DNA from: Tilletiopsis washingtonensis
Taxonomy: Eukaryota > Basidiomycota > Exobasidiomycetes > Entylomatales
NCBI RefSeq assembly: GCF_003144115.1
Contig: NW_020312012.1
Span: 295,442-359,441, forward strand
Reading direction: 5' to 3'
DNA length: 64,000 nucleotides
Below the pieces are notes generated by a model. That model ran no database searches. It saw only the letters and a program-made list of their open reading frames with translations, and had not been told where the DNA came from. A program made the position numbers and the translations under genes. Positions 1-11,399 of the stretch are shown piece after piece (position 1 is the stretch's first letter; the number at the start of each line of letters is the position of its first letter).

Positions 1-1760
1 AGCAGGCGTGCGCGGCCTAGCACAGCGGAGCGCAGTGGTGCGGCTGCCGGAGCGAGGACGGGTTCGAGGTGGACGAGGTGGATGCGGCGGGAAGAGAGCG
101 GGTAGCGCGGCAGCAAAGTGGAGAGAAGGCGGCGCCAAGCAAGTGCGGGCGGCGGCGGCTCCGGAGTCCGCGGCAGCTGTGCGGTGCGTGCCGGGTGCCT
201 GACGACGTGCGTGCGGCTCCGGTGCGTACCGCCGCTTGCGCCGGCAGCAACTTATCGCTGGGAGCACGCCTGTTCGCGAGCAGCAGATGCTCGAGAGGGA
301 GTCGTCGAGCAACGAAGGGGGGCCAGGCACAGGCGAAACGGGGGCCACAAGCGTGCAGCCAGCCACACGGATGCGGGCGGATAAACGGAGCGGCGAGGGC
401 GCGCCGATGCTGCAGCCTCAGGGCGCGGAGGGCGAGGTGCGGGGCAGCGCGATGCGGGGCGGGCGGGTGCTGCCGGGAGGGGCTACTACTAGCTGGCGGC
501 AGCGAGGATGGAGAGGAGATGGTGGTGCGAAGCAAGGCAGACTCGATGTAGAGGTGGATGCGTTGCCCCGTGGCGCAGCCGGCGGAGCACGAGGAGCGGG
601 GCGCGCCGACGAGGCACGCCGAGCCACACCGACGCGCTGCCTTCTGCTGCTGCTGATGCGCTGCTTCGTCTCGGCTCCGAGCAGTCAAAGAGCTCTCCTC
701 GACTCTTTGCACCTGTCCCTATCCGCACGATCATGACGACGTCTGCGCACCGCATGTCGCTGCCGCTGTGTGCCGGCTGCTGCCAGCCTTGGCCGCGAAG
801 AGGCACTTGACTCCTGTAGGGGCCACTCAGCCTGCCGCACTGTGCCTTCTCTGCCGTCTCCTATGCTGCGGCAAGGCGAGGGAGCCAGCACCGCACCGCA
901 GCAGAAAGAGAGGTGGTGATGCGATCTGCCTCTCAGAGCACCCACTTCTCGGTCACCGCAGATGCACGACCTTGTGAGGGCAGAAGCACCCCGGCAGCGC
1001 TCCCTCGCCCTGTCGGACTTCCCGGCTCAGGCACACGCATCGCGGCTCCGCCATCGTGAGACGCGCGCGGCCCAACCGCTCCCAAGCGCGCCGGAGAGCG
1101 AGCCACAGCCGCAGCAGCAGTGCAGATCTGCACCGAGCGGCTCGGTTGCGGCCGGTTGATAGCGCCCCGGACGGCGTCTTGAGCCGCCAATCGCCCGCTG
1201 ACGCTTCGCGGGTACGTCTTCGCTCGGGCATTCCATCGAGAGCGTCCAGCGCGAGGCAGCGGAGCATTTTGCCAGCTGCAGCGGCGATGGAAGCAGCGGC
1301 GTGCTGCGTGCGCATCAGCTGCCCTGCCGCGGATCAGGTGCGGAGGGCGGAGACGGCCAAGCCTGCATCTCTGGGCCATGCCGCGCGTAGTGACGTATGC
1401 GCTCTCTTGACACACGCGTGTGCTTGCGGGGGACGGAGCTGCTGCGCCCGCCGAAGCAGCAGCCCGCCATCACGATCAGCCGTCGGAAGCGAAGGTGTGG
1501 CACCGCCGACGATGTGGTGCGACTTTCGAGCATCGCAGGCTGCGCTTCACGCGGATATGGACGAGCTAGAGACGCCGAAGCCTGTCGTCAAGGAAGCAAC
1601 GTTCGTTCGCACGGCAGTCGCAGATGCGGGCAGGCACACGGCGCGGCAGGTCAGCGCATAGATGTAGCATTGCGTAGGTATCGGGCACTCGCAGCACGCA
1701 GGCCGGAGCGATCTCGGACGTCGGACACCGAGGTCAGGTATGGACTAGGGCCGGCTGCGC
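1..1760. other. No gene supported (left edge to formin 3' end)
   Basis: Several frames stay open on both strands, as expected at this G+C content. Their translations are Arg/Ala/Pro-rich with no recognisable domain and no consistent splice signals. The formin gene ends at 1761. The left part may contain the promoter or 3' end of a gene outside the window. I see no RNA gene or repeat. Confidence 0.5.
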
Positions 1761-4700
1761 TCATGCGTCGAGGAAGACGCGGCTCAGCGGCCGATGCGAG
1801 GCTCGCAGCGTGTCCTGGCGGCGCAGGCTCTTGCGGCCGCTCAGCGTACCACCGGGCCCTGCGGCGTTGCTGAGCGCCTGCGCCATGCGCTCGCCACGGT
1901 CGCCGCGCACGCCGCTGCGCAGCTCCTTGATCGCCTCGTCCAGCTGGCCGCGCCCGCCGCGGTAGCTGCCGCGCTGCACGCCCGAGCTGGATGCGTCGCC
2001 CATCGTGGCCGCCGCCGAGGCGCCCCAGGAGCGGAAGCGCGAGCCCGGCGCACCGGCAGTCGGCGTCAGGTCCGAGCCGACGGGCGAGACGACGTCGGCT
2101 GCCTCGTCGGCCTCCTCGATGGTGACAGCCAGCGCGGACGGCGCATCGACGCTGCTGCTCGCCGGCTGGCTTGCCTCGTTCGCCTGGCTTGCCAGGGGCC
2201 CGCGCACCTCTGGCGCCGGAGGCTGGGGAATGCGCAGCGCTGCGCCGCGCAGAGCAGCGCCAAACTGCGCCTTTGCGCTCTTCTGCGCCGCCAGCTCGGC
2301 CTTGCGATCGTGCTCCAGCACCTCGGCCTCGGCGCGCATCAGCGCCTGCCCGAAGCTCGCAATGGTGCCGAAGAACTCCTCGGGCCGCACCACGGTCGGG
2401 TCGTCGCCGTAGTACGCGACGAGGCGCAGCAGGTCCGCCTGGATGTGCTCGCCAGCTGACTGCAGAGCGCGGACTTGCGAATTCGTCGAGGCAAGGAACT
2501 GCGTCGTCGCCGCGAGGAAGCGGTCGCCGGCAGAGGCGATGCGCGTGCGGCTGAGCATCTCTGCCTCCTCGCGCACCTGCTGCTGTCCGGCCAGGATGGC
2601 CGTGACCGAGGCCATGATCGACTGAGTCGACAGGCGCGCAGCCGCCTCGACGTGCGAGCAGTCGTCTAGGTACCCGACCAGCGCCTTGTCGGCGCGGTTG
2701 AGCACGCGCACGAGGAAGTGCAGAAGCGTCGGTGTGGCTGGCGTCGGCACCGCAGGCTTCGTCTCGCGCAGCTTGAGCAAGTCGCCCAGCTGGAAGCCAG
2801 CCGCCGAGCCGCGGAACGTCGAGCCGTTGAGCATGTTGCCGAGCAGCAGCACAGTCTGCAGCACGCGCTTGAACTTGTCGCTCGCGCTCACTTCGTCGAC
2901 GGCGTCGCGCAGCACCTTGAGGTCGGGCTTGAGCTCCTCGAGGTCCATCTCGAACTTGCGCATGAACACCATGCAGCTGAGCCGCTCGCTCAGCCGCGGA
3001 ATGCCGACAATCTCGCGGAAGTACTGGTCGCCCTTGCTCAGCGCGCTGATGTCGCCGTCGTAGTCGCGGATGAGCTCGGCCTCGTCCGGCGTGGGCAGGC
3101 ACTTCTCTAGCGCACGCAGATTGTCGAGACTCAGCCGCTCCTCGTCGAGGTCGAGGATGGCCTGCCGGATTTGTGGGAACGTGTGCTTGAGGCGCGCCAG
3201 CAGGATGCCTGACGCAAGTTCTGTCAGACAGGCAGGTCGACTTCTCGCCCGGCACACTCACCGACGCTGTGCGCGCGACCAGGGTCGATGATAGTCGTCG
3301 GGCCTTGCTTCTTGGCGGTGGCGGCGGTGGCGGCCTTGACGACTGGCGCTGCTCGATCCAGAGCAAAGAGACTGTCGACCTCGTCGATGGGCAGCTCGAT
3401 GGGGCTTCCCGGCAGATCGTTCCACACGGTGCGTGCAAGCACCTGGTTCGGCAGCTTCGTCCAGAAGAGCGGCTGACGGGCAGAGTGAGATGAGTCAGGA
3501 GATCGAGAGCTCGTATGCGCGCTCGCACTCACGCGTCGCTTCTTCTGGGGCAGCTTCGGAAGCTTCGGAGCGCTTGGCGGTGGTCGGGCACCTGGAGGAG
3601 GCGGCGGCAAAGGTGCAGTGGGCGCACCCGGTGGCGGCGGTGGCGCAGGGGCAGTGGGTGCGCCTGGCGGCGGAGGCGGTGGTGGTGGCGGCGGTCCGCC
3701 CATGCTTGCGGGCCCAGCGGCTGCCATCGGCGGCGGCGGCGGTGGCGGCGGAGGAGGTGGACCAGGAGGTCCGGAGGCCGCCGAGCCTCCGGTCGCAGGC
3801 GGCGGCGGTGGAGGAGGAGGTGGTGGCGGAGGGCCCATTGCACTCATGGCGACGGGCATGGCTGCCGCTGCTGGCGGCGGTGGTGGCGGCGGAGGCGGAG
3901 GAGGAGGAGGACCGGCAGCGAACCGATCCTTGCCGGCAGACAAATGTCCATCCGATGCGGCAGGCGGCGGCGGAGGCGGCGGAGGCGGCGGAGGCGGTGG
4001 CGGGGGCGGCCCTCCTGCGCTAACTGCCATCGCAGTCGCAGGCGTTGGCCCTGATTCGACAGCTGCGGCGGGTGGCTGTGGAGCACTGCGATGGACGGAC
4101 AGCGACCGTGTTGTCGTGCCTGCTCCGACTGGCGGTGCGTCGAGCTGAAATTGCAGCAAGAGCGCCTGAAGCCTGCTCATCTCGCCCTCGAGACGAACGA
4201 TCTGCGCCTTGCTCTCGCTTAGCGCCACGGCGTGCTGCTCGGTGAGCGCCGTTGCCTGGGAGCGCTGCTGCTCTGTAGCAACGATCATCTGCTCCTGCAG
4301 CCTTGCCAGGTCCGATCGCAGCGTCGCGATGACAGAGTCCTTCTCGCCGAGCGCGTCAATAGATCGCTGTGCCATGATGTCTGCGTCGACCTCGTTCTTG
4401 GGCGCAGCGCTCGTCGCTGCCTCCTTCGTGGCGTCATCGGTGCTGCCAGCGCCCGTGGCGGACGTCGAGGCCTGGAATCTGCCGTACACGGCTTCGAGCG
4501 CCCGCTTGAGGTACTTGATCTCGCGCTCGCGTGCCTCGACTTGGCCTTCAGACTCGGCGATGCGCTCCTTGTGCCGGGCAATCTCCTCCATGAGGTTCGT
4601 CCACTGCCGGTTACGTTCGAGACGCTCGCGCTTTGCTCGCTCCTCGGCATCTGCGCCGCCTCCGCGATCCGCCGGGTTAGCAGCAGAGAGCCGGTCGACC

Positions 4701-7700
4701 TCCGCCTGCAGCTGCAGCACCTGCTTCTCCTTCTGCACCAGCCGCTGAATCACGCCGGCGAATCCTTCCTTCTCGCCGCGTCTCTTGGCGTCCTGCGGCA
4801 CATCTCCGCCAGCGACGGAGGCGAGATCGCGGTCTGCCGAGAGAGAACGTGGCAAGCCTCGGAGGGTGTTGGCCTGCGCGATCGACTCATTGAGCTCAGC
4901 CTTGAGCCGTGATCGCTCGTCGCTGAGCTCCTCGACCTTGGCGCGGAGGCCCTCGAGCTCCTCGACGAAGCTGCTCGGCACGGTGCTCGTGTCGCTCATG
5001 CGATTCGCCTTGATCATCGCCTGCTTGCCGACGATGTGCTGCACGCTCGACAGGTACTGCCGCATGAAGCTGCGCCAGCCGTCGTCAAAGTCAACGACCT
5101 CGACGGAGTGCTCGAGGAACTTCTCCAGGACGAAGAGCAGGTCGGCCTTGAGCTGGTGATCGATGTCGCGCGCCAAGATGCGCGTCGTATACGAGACCAT
5201 GCTTGCGATGAGCGGATAGAGGTCGGGACTGTCGAGTTGTGCGGAGCGCAGCAGCTCGCCCACCTCTCCGAGCGCACTGACGCTGACGCTCTGCGGCGTC
5301 CGCGACGAATCGTCCTCGACCTCGCCGCCCCGTCGGACAAGGCGGTCGTGCAGCTCGGACTGGTCCTCCTGCTTCTCCTCGGCGAACACCTGCAGCTGCA
5401 CCAGCAGTGCATCTGGCGGCTCGACGTAGCGCAGCCCGACCATCGCTTCGTTGAGGCCGCGACGAGCGCACTCTTCGCGAAGCGCGACGCGCTCCTCGAG
5501 ATCCTCCGGGCTGTTCGTGATCGCGTTGATGAGGACCATGGCAGACGTGCGGTACTCCCACATGGCTGCCTCGTCGCCCTCTCCATCCTCATCGGAGTGC
5601 GAGCCCGCATCCGACTCGGCGCCCGTCGTGCTGCCGCCCACGTTGAGGCTGCTGACGAGGAAGGCAAAGCGGAAGCGGTCGCCGGCTGCGACGGCGAGCT
5701 CCGACAGCGCCGCACAGACGAGTCGGTGGCCATCCGCAAGGCTCAGCACACAGAGCGCGGCGAGCACGTCTGCGATCTGCGAGCGCAGCTTGTAAGACGG
5801 TGCGCGGAGGCTGTATGCGATGAAGGTGACGAGCATCGGCTGCTGAAGCACGCGCTCGAAGCCCAGCTTAAGGGGGGTCAGCGAGCGCTCGTCAGAAGGC
5901 TGCACTACGCGGAACTCACCTCGGTGTTCATGAGCGTGCGCAAGCATTTGATGCACTCTGCGAGCACGACGTCGCTCATCTCCTTGCGCTCGCGCTCCTT
6001 GCCCTTGCCGCGCGAGAGCAGCGGCTCGGTCTCTGTGCGCAGCAGCGCCTCGAGAGCGTCAAGGCCGCGCGCATCGAGGAACGCGGCAATCCAGGTCAGC
6101 TTGGCGGACGAGAGCGTGACGCGCAGGCTGATTAGGTGCTTGACGAGGTCCTTCCGGCCCAGCTTGCCAGAGAGCAGCGCGGTCGGATAGTAGGCCGGGC
6201 TGTCTCTCTCGGTCGCCGCAGAGGGAGCGCTGGAGCCTGCCGCTGCGGTTTGAGACCCTGCAGCAGCGCCACCGCCCCACCAGCTGCTCCACAGACTTGC
6301 TCCATTGCCGCTGCTGCCGGTGTGCTGGGCGCGGAGCAATGCATCTGCCGCTTGGGTCGGCGCCTTGCGCTCCATGCTGTCGTGGCTCATCGTTGGCGAC
6401 TCGGTGCTCACGACTGTAGTCGGCCGGCCGTTGCTGGAAGGCGCGGTGAAGCTCGTCGCCACGCTGGTGCGCGGGCTTGCTTCATCTGCCGCTTCTCCGC
6501 TGCCGCCCGTGTCCGCGGTCCCCCAGCTGGCGATGCTGGCGATGCTGAAGCGGTTGCCCCACATCAGCGCCGTGCTTGCGCGGCTGAGCGTGTCGGCGAT
6601 GCCGCCAGGCCCAGCTGCCTCGTCCGCCGGACGCAGCGCCGTCGGCGCGCGTGCTGGCTTGGAGCCACTGGCGCTGCGGGATGGTGTGGCCGGCTCGACC
6701 TCACGCGCCGACTCGTTCTGCGCGATGAGGAAGCGCTTGCGGTCGTCGGGTAGAGCGAGCATTGCGGTGCGGCTGCTGCCTTTCATGCCAAGGTCCGCCA
6801 TGAGGACCTCGAAGCGCTTCGCAAGGGCCTCGCCCTCGAGCACTTCGCCGCTCTGAGTACCGAGCATCGGCGATGTCATCGCGGCGGAGGCCAGCGTCGG
6901 CGAGACCAGCCCGGTGGGCGAGCGGGGCGTCTCCTCGAGCTCGAGCGGCCCACTGACGCTGACGATGCGGCCGCTGCGCCCCAGTGTCGCTGGTGCGCCC
7001 GGCGGTCGCGAGCCCGGCGTGCCAGGTGCTCCTGGCGTGCGCGGTGGAGCGCCACTTGCAGCAACAGGAGGATCTCCTGCTGCGCCAGCGCCCCACCCTT
7101 CAAACATCCGAGACAGCCTGGCTGTCGCAGTGTGCGGCGCGCCTTTGCCGCGCGCTTTGGGCGCCATGATGGCAGCACCGGCCGCCTGCGACAGCGAGCC
7201 TGTTGCGCCGCCAGCGCGAGTCTCAGCCTGAGCCGCAGTGGCGGCTGCGGCCGCGGCCGCCGCGCTCTCCGCCGAGGTGAGGGTCCGTGAGCCATCGTCG
7301 GAGGTCTGAGGCACCATGGCGGGCGCGCCTTTCAGCGTTCCCTCGCCAACAGGCTCGTCCTCGTCGCCCGCGATGCCGGCGTCGCTGCCCAAGGCATCGA
7401 GATCCGCGTCGCCGGTGCTGCTGCTCGCGCTTGAGGTTGACGCGGCGGAGGACGAGGACTTGGTCTCGAGTGCGGGTGCAGCTGCGCCACGTCCGATGCT
7501 GGCAGCCCACAGGCTCATCATGCCTGGCTTGGCCGCGCTCCGGCTTGGAGTGCCGGGCGTCAGAGGTGGCTCGACAGGGCCTGCCGAGCGGGTGGGCGAC
7601 TGGCTCGGCGCTCGGCGAGCATGCTTCTGGAAGCCCAGCGCTACTGTGCCGAGGCGGTTGAGCCAGCTGGCGGACACTGTGAAGAGCATGCCGGGGTACT

Positions 7701-8698
7701 CTTCCGGCGGTCCCGGCAGCGTGAGGAGATGCTGTGGCAGCGGCGTGTCTGCGCGGATCGGCGGCGGTGGCGGCATCGGCGAGACGACGTATTCCGCAGG
7801 CAGGTCGGCCAAGGCGTACTCCACCCTTGCCGACTTGGATCCTTGCAGCACTACGCGCCGCACGCCGAGTTCATCGCACACAGCCTCAACCAGCTCGGAG
7901 GCAGTGCTGCCGGACCCAGTGGCACCTGCAGCAGGATCTGCAGCAGCAGGCAGGAAGCACACGCGCCCATCCCAGCCGTCGTACACCTCCGGCACGTGTG
8001 CGAAGCGCAGGCGCACTGCCAAGCCAGGCGCGCCGCACACCAGCCGCAGCCGCGGCGTGTGCAGATGCGATGAGAGGATGAAGTCGGAGAAGCCAGATCC
8101 GCGCGCTGAACGCAGCGTGCCAGCGAGTGCGGCGGCTAGCGGCGCGTGAGACGGCGGCAGGGTGCCGTCGGGACGAGGCGCCAGGAGAGCGTGGAGGAAG
8201 GTGAAGACGGGCGTGTCCAGAGGCAGCAATCCTACGTGCCAGGAGGAAGCGCATCAGCAGTAGCGTCAAGACGGCTCTCAAGAGCAAGGTCCGTGCTCTC
8301 ATTCTCCGCCAAAGCGCGCCAATGATCGGCGCGACGCCGCGCACACGCCTCGCCAGGGACTCACCATCGCCCAGCCCTTCCAGCTCGCCGTCCTGCCACT
8401 CCCTGTTCGGCTGCGAGCTCTCAACGGTCTGCAGTGCCCAGCTCATGCCGCTGGCATCAATGCGCCAGATGGCGCCTGCCGAGCTCGCGGCAGCGGCATC
8501 GGCGGCCGTCTTGGCGTCGAAGTGGTGGCCAAAGACGCGCGTGAGGGCGCGTGCGTTGGCCGGGTCGGCGAGCAGCGCGCCGAGCAGCAGCTCGACGGTC
8601 GTCTCGGAGCCATCGCTGTGCGCGTTTACGGGCAGCGAGGCGCTGAGGATGGTCGCATTGTCGGGCAGCAGGACCTGCAGCAGGTCCTGTGCGCGCAT
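1761..8698 (-). CDS. Diaphanous-type formin (actin nucleator), 5 exons, about 2216 aa
   Basis: Formins nucleate and elongate unbranched actin filaments for polarity and cytokinesis under Rho-GTPase control. Exons are 8698-8365, 8231-5920, 5866-3533, 3472-3262 and 3220-1761. An unrecognised N-terminal extension of roughly 250 aa and a Ser/Ala-rich stretch come first. A GBD-like segment follows around residue 790-885 (LVKHLISLRVTL, ECIKCLRTLMNTE), then FH3 and coiled coils. The FH1 region (about 1500-1640) has several runs of 8-14 prolines. The FH2 domain (about 1660-2090) starts at LFWTKLP and contains LLLGNMLNG. A DAD-like tail lies near 2150 (LDEAIKELRSGVRGDRGER). The third intron (3532-3473, 60 nt) is in frame and could be retained. 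The start is the first ATG; the open frame continues upstream only through a TTG. Known from the family: GBD-DAD contact keeps the protein autoinhibited. I cannot say which fungal formin class it belongs to. Confidence 0.93.
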
Positions 8699-9462
8699 GG
8701 CCCGGGCCGCGCGACTGGCCGCCAAGCAATGCGCGCGGCAGGGCCGACGCTCGCGGCGTCCGGGAGGCGCAGAGGACTGCGCGACGCAGGCGGCTCAGGT
8801 GTCGCTATCGGTCTGGGCCGCCAGATGCGGAGCAGGCGGGCAAGAAGCGCTGTCGCCTCGGCGCAGGGCAAGATGAGGCGGGCGGTTGCGCGGAGAGTGG
8901 TGGAGCGGAGGGAGGATGCGCGCGAGGCGCGGCGGCCGTTGGAGCAGCGGGGCCGTTGGCGCGTGCGTCGGCGGGCGGGCGGGTGGTTGTGGTCGTGCGT
9001 CGAGGGTCAGGCCTGGCCCGAGCTCGGACATCCCTCCATCGAGCGCGAGCATGACCCTCACGCTACGCTCACGCTGGCCCAAGCGAGCACCGAGCTCGCA
9101 GCATCCAGACCCGATCAACAGCAGGCACGCACCCCGCACTCGCGTGGAGGCGCAGCACGAGTCTCGCTCTCCAGACGCGCGTCTCTGGCACCGCCTCGCG
9201 CCAGCCCCTGATGGAGCGCATCTCCGCGGAGCTCCGCGCGGCGCCGCGGCCCGACTGCCGCCAGATTTTGCTGTTCCCACGCTCATCAGAGAGCCATGCT
9301 TCGGAAAATGCGCCCCGCAGGGGCGCATTTTCCCGCGCGCGCCCCCGAATATTCGGCCGCGCGGAGCGCGCGCCGGTCGGAGCAAAAGGCGGCGCCGCGC
9401 GGCGCCGCTCCTCCTCTCGCTCTTGCCTCGCTCTGCTCCACATTCACACCACTCTTACTGCC
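8699..9462. promoter_or_regulatory. Divergent intergenic region, formin / WDR89
   Basis: This 764-nt spacer separates two divergent start codons and should hold both promoters. I see no TATA box. The WDR89-proximal third is packed with perfect palindromes (see the separate repeat entry). I see no additional gene. Confidence 0.6.
9225..9408. repeat. Cluster of four perfect palindromes / inverted repeats
   Basis: Four self-complementary blocks lie within 184 nt upstream of the WDR89 start. They are 9225-9238 (14 nt, centred on GAGCTC), 9305-9331 (two 12-nt arms AAAATGCGCCCC / GGGGCGCATTTT around GCA), 9345-9356 (CCGAATATTCGG) and 9389-9408 (20 nt, GC only). The second could form a stable hairpin in DNA or, if transcribed, in the 5' leader. 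Confidence 0.8.
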
Positions 9463-11027
9463 ATGGACGCCGCCGCCGCACCCGCACCCAAGCTGCTCGG
9501 CCTCTACGAGCAGCCGTGGCTGCGCAAGTCGCGCCCCGCGCAGCCGGCACGCAGCGTCGCACTGCCCACGGCGCCGTACCTGACGCACCTCGCGCTGCTG
9601 CCCGGCGCGCCCGCCGTGCTCGTCGCCGCCTCGTCCGACGGCGCGCTGCGTGCACACGACCCGGCATCGCTGGCGCCGCTGGCATCGAGCACCTGGCACG
9701 GCGGCAGCATCTCGGCCCTCGCGGCATCGCCGCAGGGCGCGCTGGCCGCCGGCATGGACGGCACCGTCGCGCTGTGGGACCCGCGCGTGGGCTCGGCGCC
9801 GGCGCTGCAGCTCAAGGGCCCGGCCGATGCGCCGTACCTCAGCGTGGCCATTGCGCAGAATGGCACGTCAGTCGCGGCCGGCACTGAGCTGAAGGGCTAC
9901 GAGGCGATGATTGATCTGTGGTGAGTGCAACGCGAGGGCGCAGCCCTCTGGAGAAGCAAGGCTGCGGGTGACGTGCAACTCACGCTACGCTTCTCTCAGG
10001 GATTTGCGGAGCGCCGCAAAGCCCGCGTACATCTACACCGAATCGCACTCGGACGACGTGACGAGTCTCTCTTTCCACCCGTCCTCGCATGCGCATCTGC
10101 TGCTCAGCGGCAGCACCGACGGCCTGCTCAGTGTGCTCGACACGCGGGTAAGCGACGAGGACGACGCGGTGCTCGGCGTGGCGAACACGGGCGCGTCGGT
10201 GGCATCTGCAGGCTGGGGCGGCAGCTCGGCGCAGCAGAGCACATCTGCTGGCGCAGAGATGCAAATAGACGGCGGCGATGCCGAGCTGGACGTCAAGGAG
10301 GCACGCGCCGAGGGCATGGGTGGCTTCTGGGGCGTCAGCGACATGCAGACGGTCAGCGTGTGGAACGAGCAGGTGAGTCTGGCGCTGGTTTGAGGCGGAG
10401 CTCAGTGCTCAACGACTCCCGGACAGTTCGACGCGACGCTGCCGTCGATTGACGTGCGGACAGTGCGGTGTCTCGACTGGGAGACGGACTACTGCATCGA
10501 TGCCAGCGATGCTCGCGCGCTGGCGTGGGACGGCCAAGGAGCCGATGCAGACGGCTTCGTGTTCTGGGCCGGCTCAAATAGGTGCGTGAAGTCGCAGAGC
10601 GCTGGTCCGACTGTGTACTCACCCGCAGCTCTGAATGCCAGTGGACGTGCTGCGCTCGTGCAGACGGGCAGTGGCACCTCGGAGAGCTCAACGCCATGGA
10701 AGGTGCTCACGCTCTTGCCCGACACGAGCGCCGGTGGGCACGCCGATGTCGTGCGGACTGTCTGCTGGGACCGACCGGTGAGCTCGATTCTGGCAGCACC
10801 GACGACGATGTGCTCACAAGGCCTTGCAGAGCCGCACGCTCTACACCGGAGGCGAGGACGGCCTGCTGTGTGCATGGGACATGACCGCCGCCGCCGCAGG
10901 GACGGCAGACGAGTCCTCTTCGCCGCTGCCGGCTGGCAGCTTTGCCGGCTCGTTCGACAGCTCGCCAGCTGCCGGCGGCGCATCGCGGAAAGCAAGCAAG
11001 CAGCACTCGCGGCATACGCCCTACTGA
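9463..11027 (+). CDS. WDR89: WD40-repeat protein, WDR89 family, 5 exons, 439 aa
   Basis: Exons are 9463-9920, 10000-10372, 10427-10581, 10642-10777 and 10830-11027. The product is a WD40 propeller; WDR89 has no well-defined biochemical role. Blades are visible at SDGALRAHD, MDGTVALWDPR, SESHSDDVTSLSFHP-like TESHSDDVTSLSFHP with SGSTDGLLSVLDTR, GHADVVRTVCWDRP, and TGGEDGLLCAWD near the end. The order GTELKGYEAMIDLWD, HSDDVTSLSFHPSS, GHADVVRTVCW is what suggests WDR89 rather than another WD40 family. The start ATG sits in GCCATGG. The fourth exon uses the acceptor at 10641, because the CAG at 10628 would break the frame. It diverges from the formin and converges with the next gene. Confidence 0.85.
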
Positions 11028-11399
11028 CACATACGCGCTTGAATTAAGACTCTTGCACGGCAAGGATAAGGACGCGCCAGACCGGTGACATCGGAGCCGA
11101 GAGGGCAGAAGGGAGTGTGGGACCGAGGTGGTCAAGCAGGAGCGAAGCGAGTGTGTGGGGCACGGCAGCGGGCGAGGCGCCGGCGGGAGAAGAATGCGAA
11201 GCGCGGGCAGTGAGGAAGCGGGCGTAGGGGTGTTGCCAGGCTGAGGAAGAGGAGACGGGAGAGGCACGAGGCGGCAGCAGCGGCGTCGGGCGCAGCGCTC
11301 GCCGCCACGCTCCGTCGAGGGAAGAAGAGGCGCCAGTGGCGCGTCCGCGCCGCCGCATGTAGCCTGACTTGAGTATGCGGAGCACCGGAAGCAGGCGTC
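11028..11399. other. Convergent 3' intergenic region
   Basis: This 372-nt spacer lies between two convergent stop codons. It probably holds both 3' UTRs and polyadenylation signals. I see no gene or repeat. Confidence 0.6.

Noticed and set aside
8-90. tRNA-like B-box sequence GGGTTCGAGG near the left edge
   Set aside because: No acceptor, D or anticodon stem can be formed around it.
3618-4148. Poly-glycine open frame on the + strand
   Set aside because: It is the antisense of the formin FH1 proline tracts.
5900-5919. A possible 20-nt mini-intron in the formin gene (GTGAGT to the first CAG)
   Set aside because: A normal 53-nt intron with the same donor, a CTGAC branch site, a C/T tract and an AAG acceptor (5919-5867) gives the same phase and a better family match (NTELGFERVL).
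10582-10628. 47-nt intron in WDR89 using the CAG at 10628
   Set aside because: It shifts the frame; the acceptor at 10641 (60-nt intron) keeps the SGRAALVQTG reading and the rest of the propeller.
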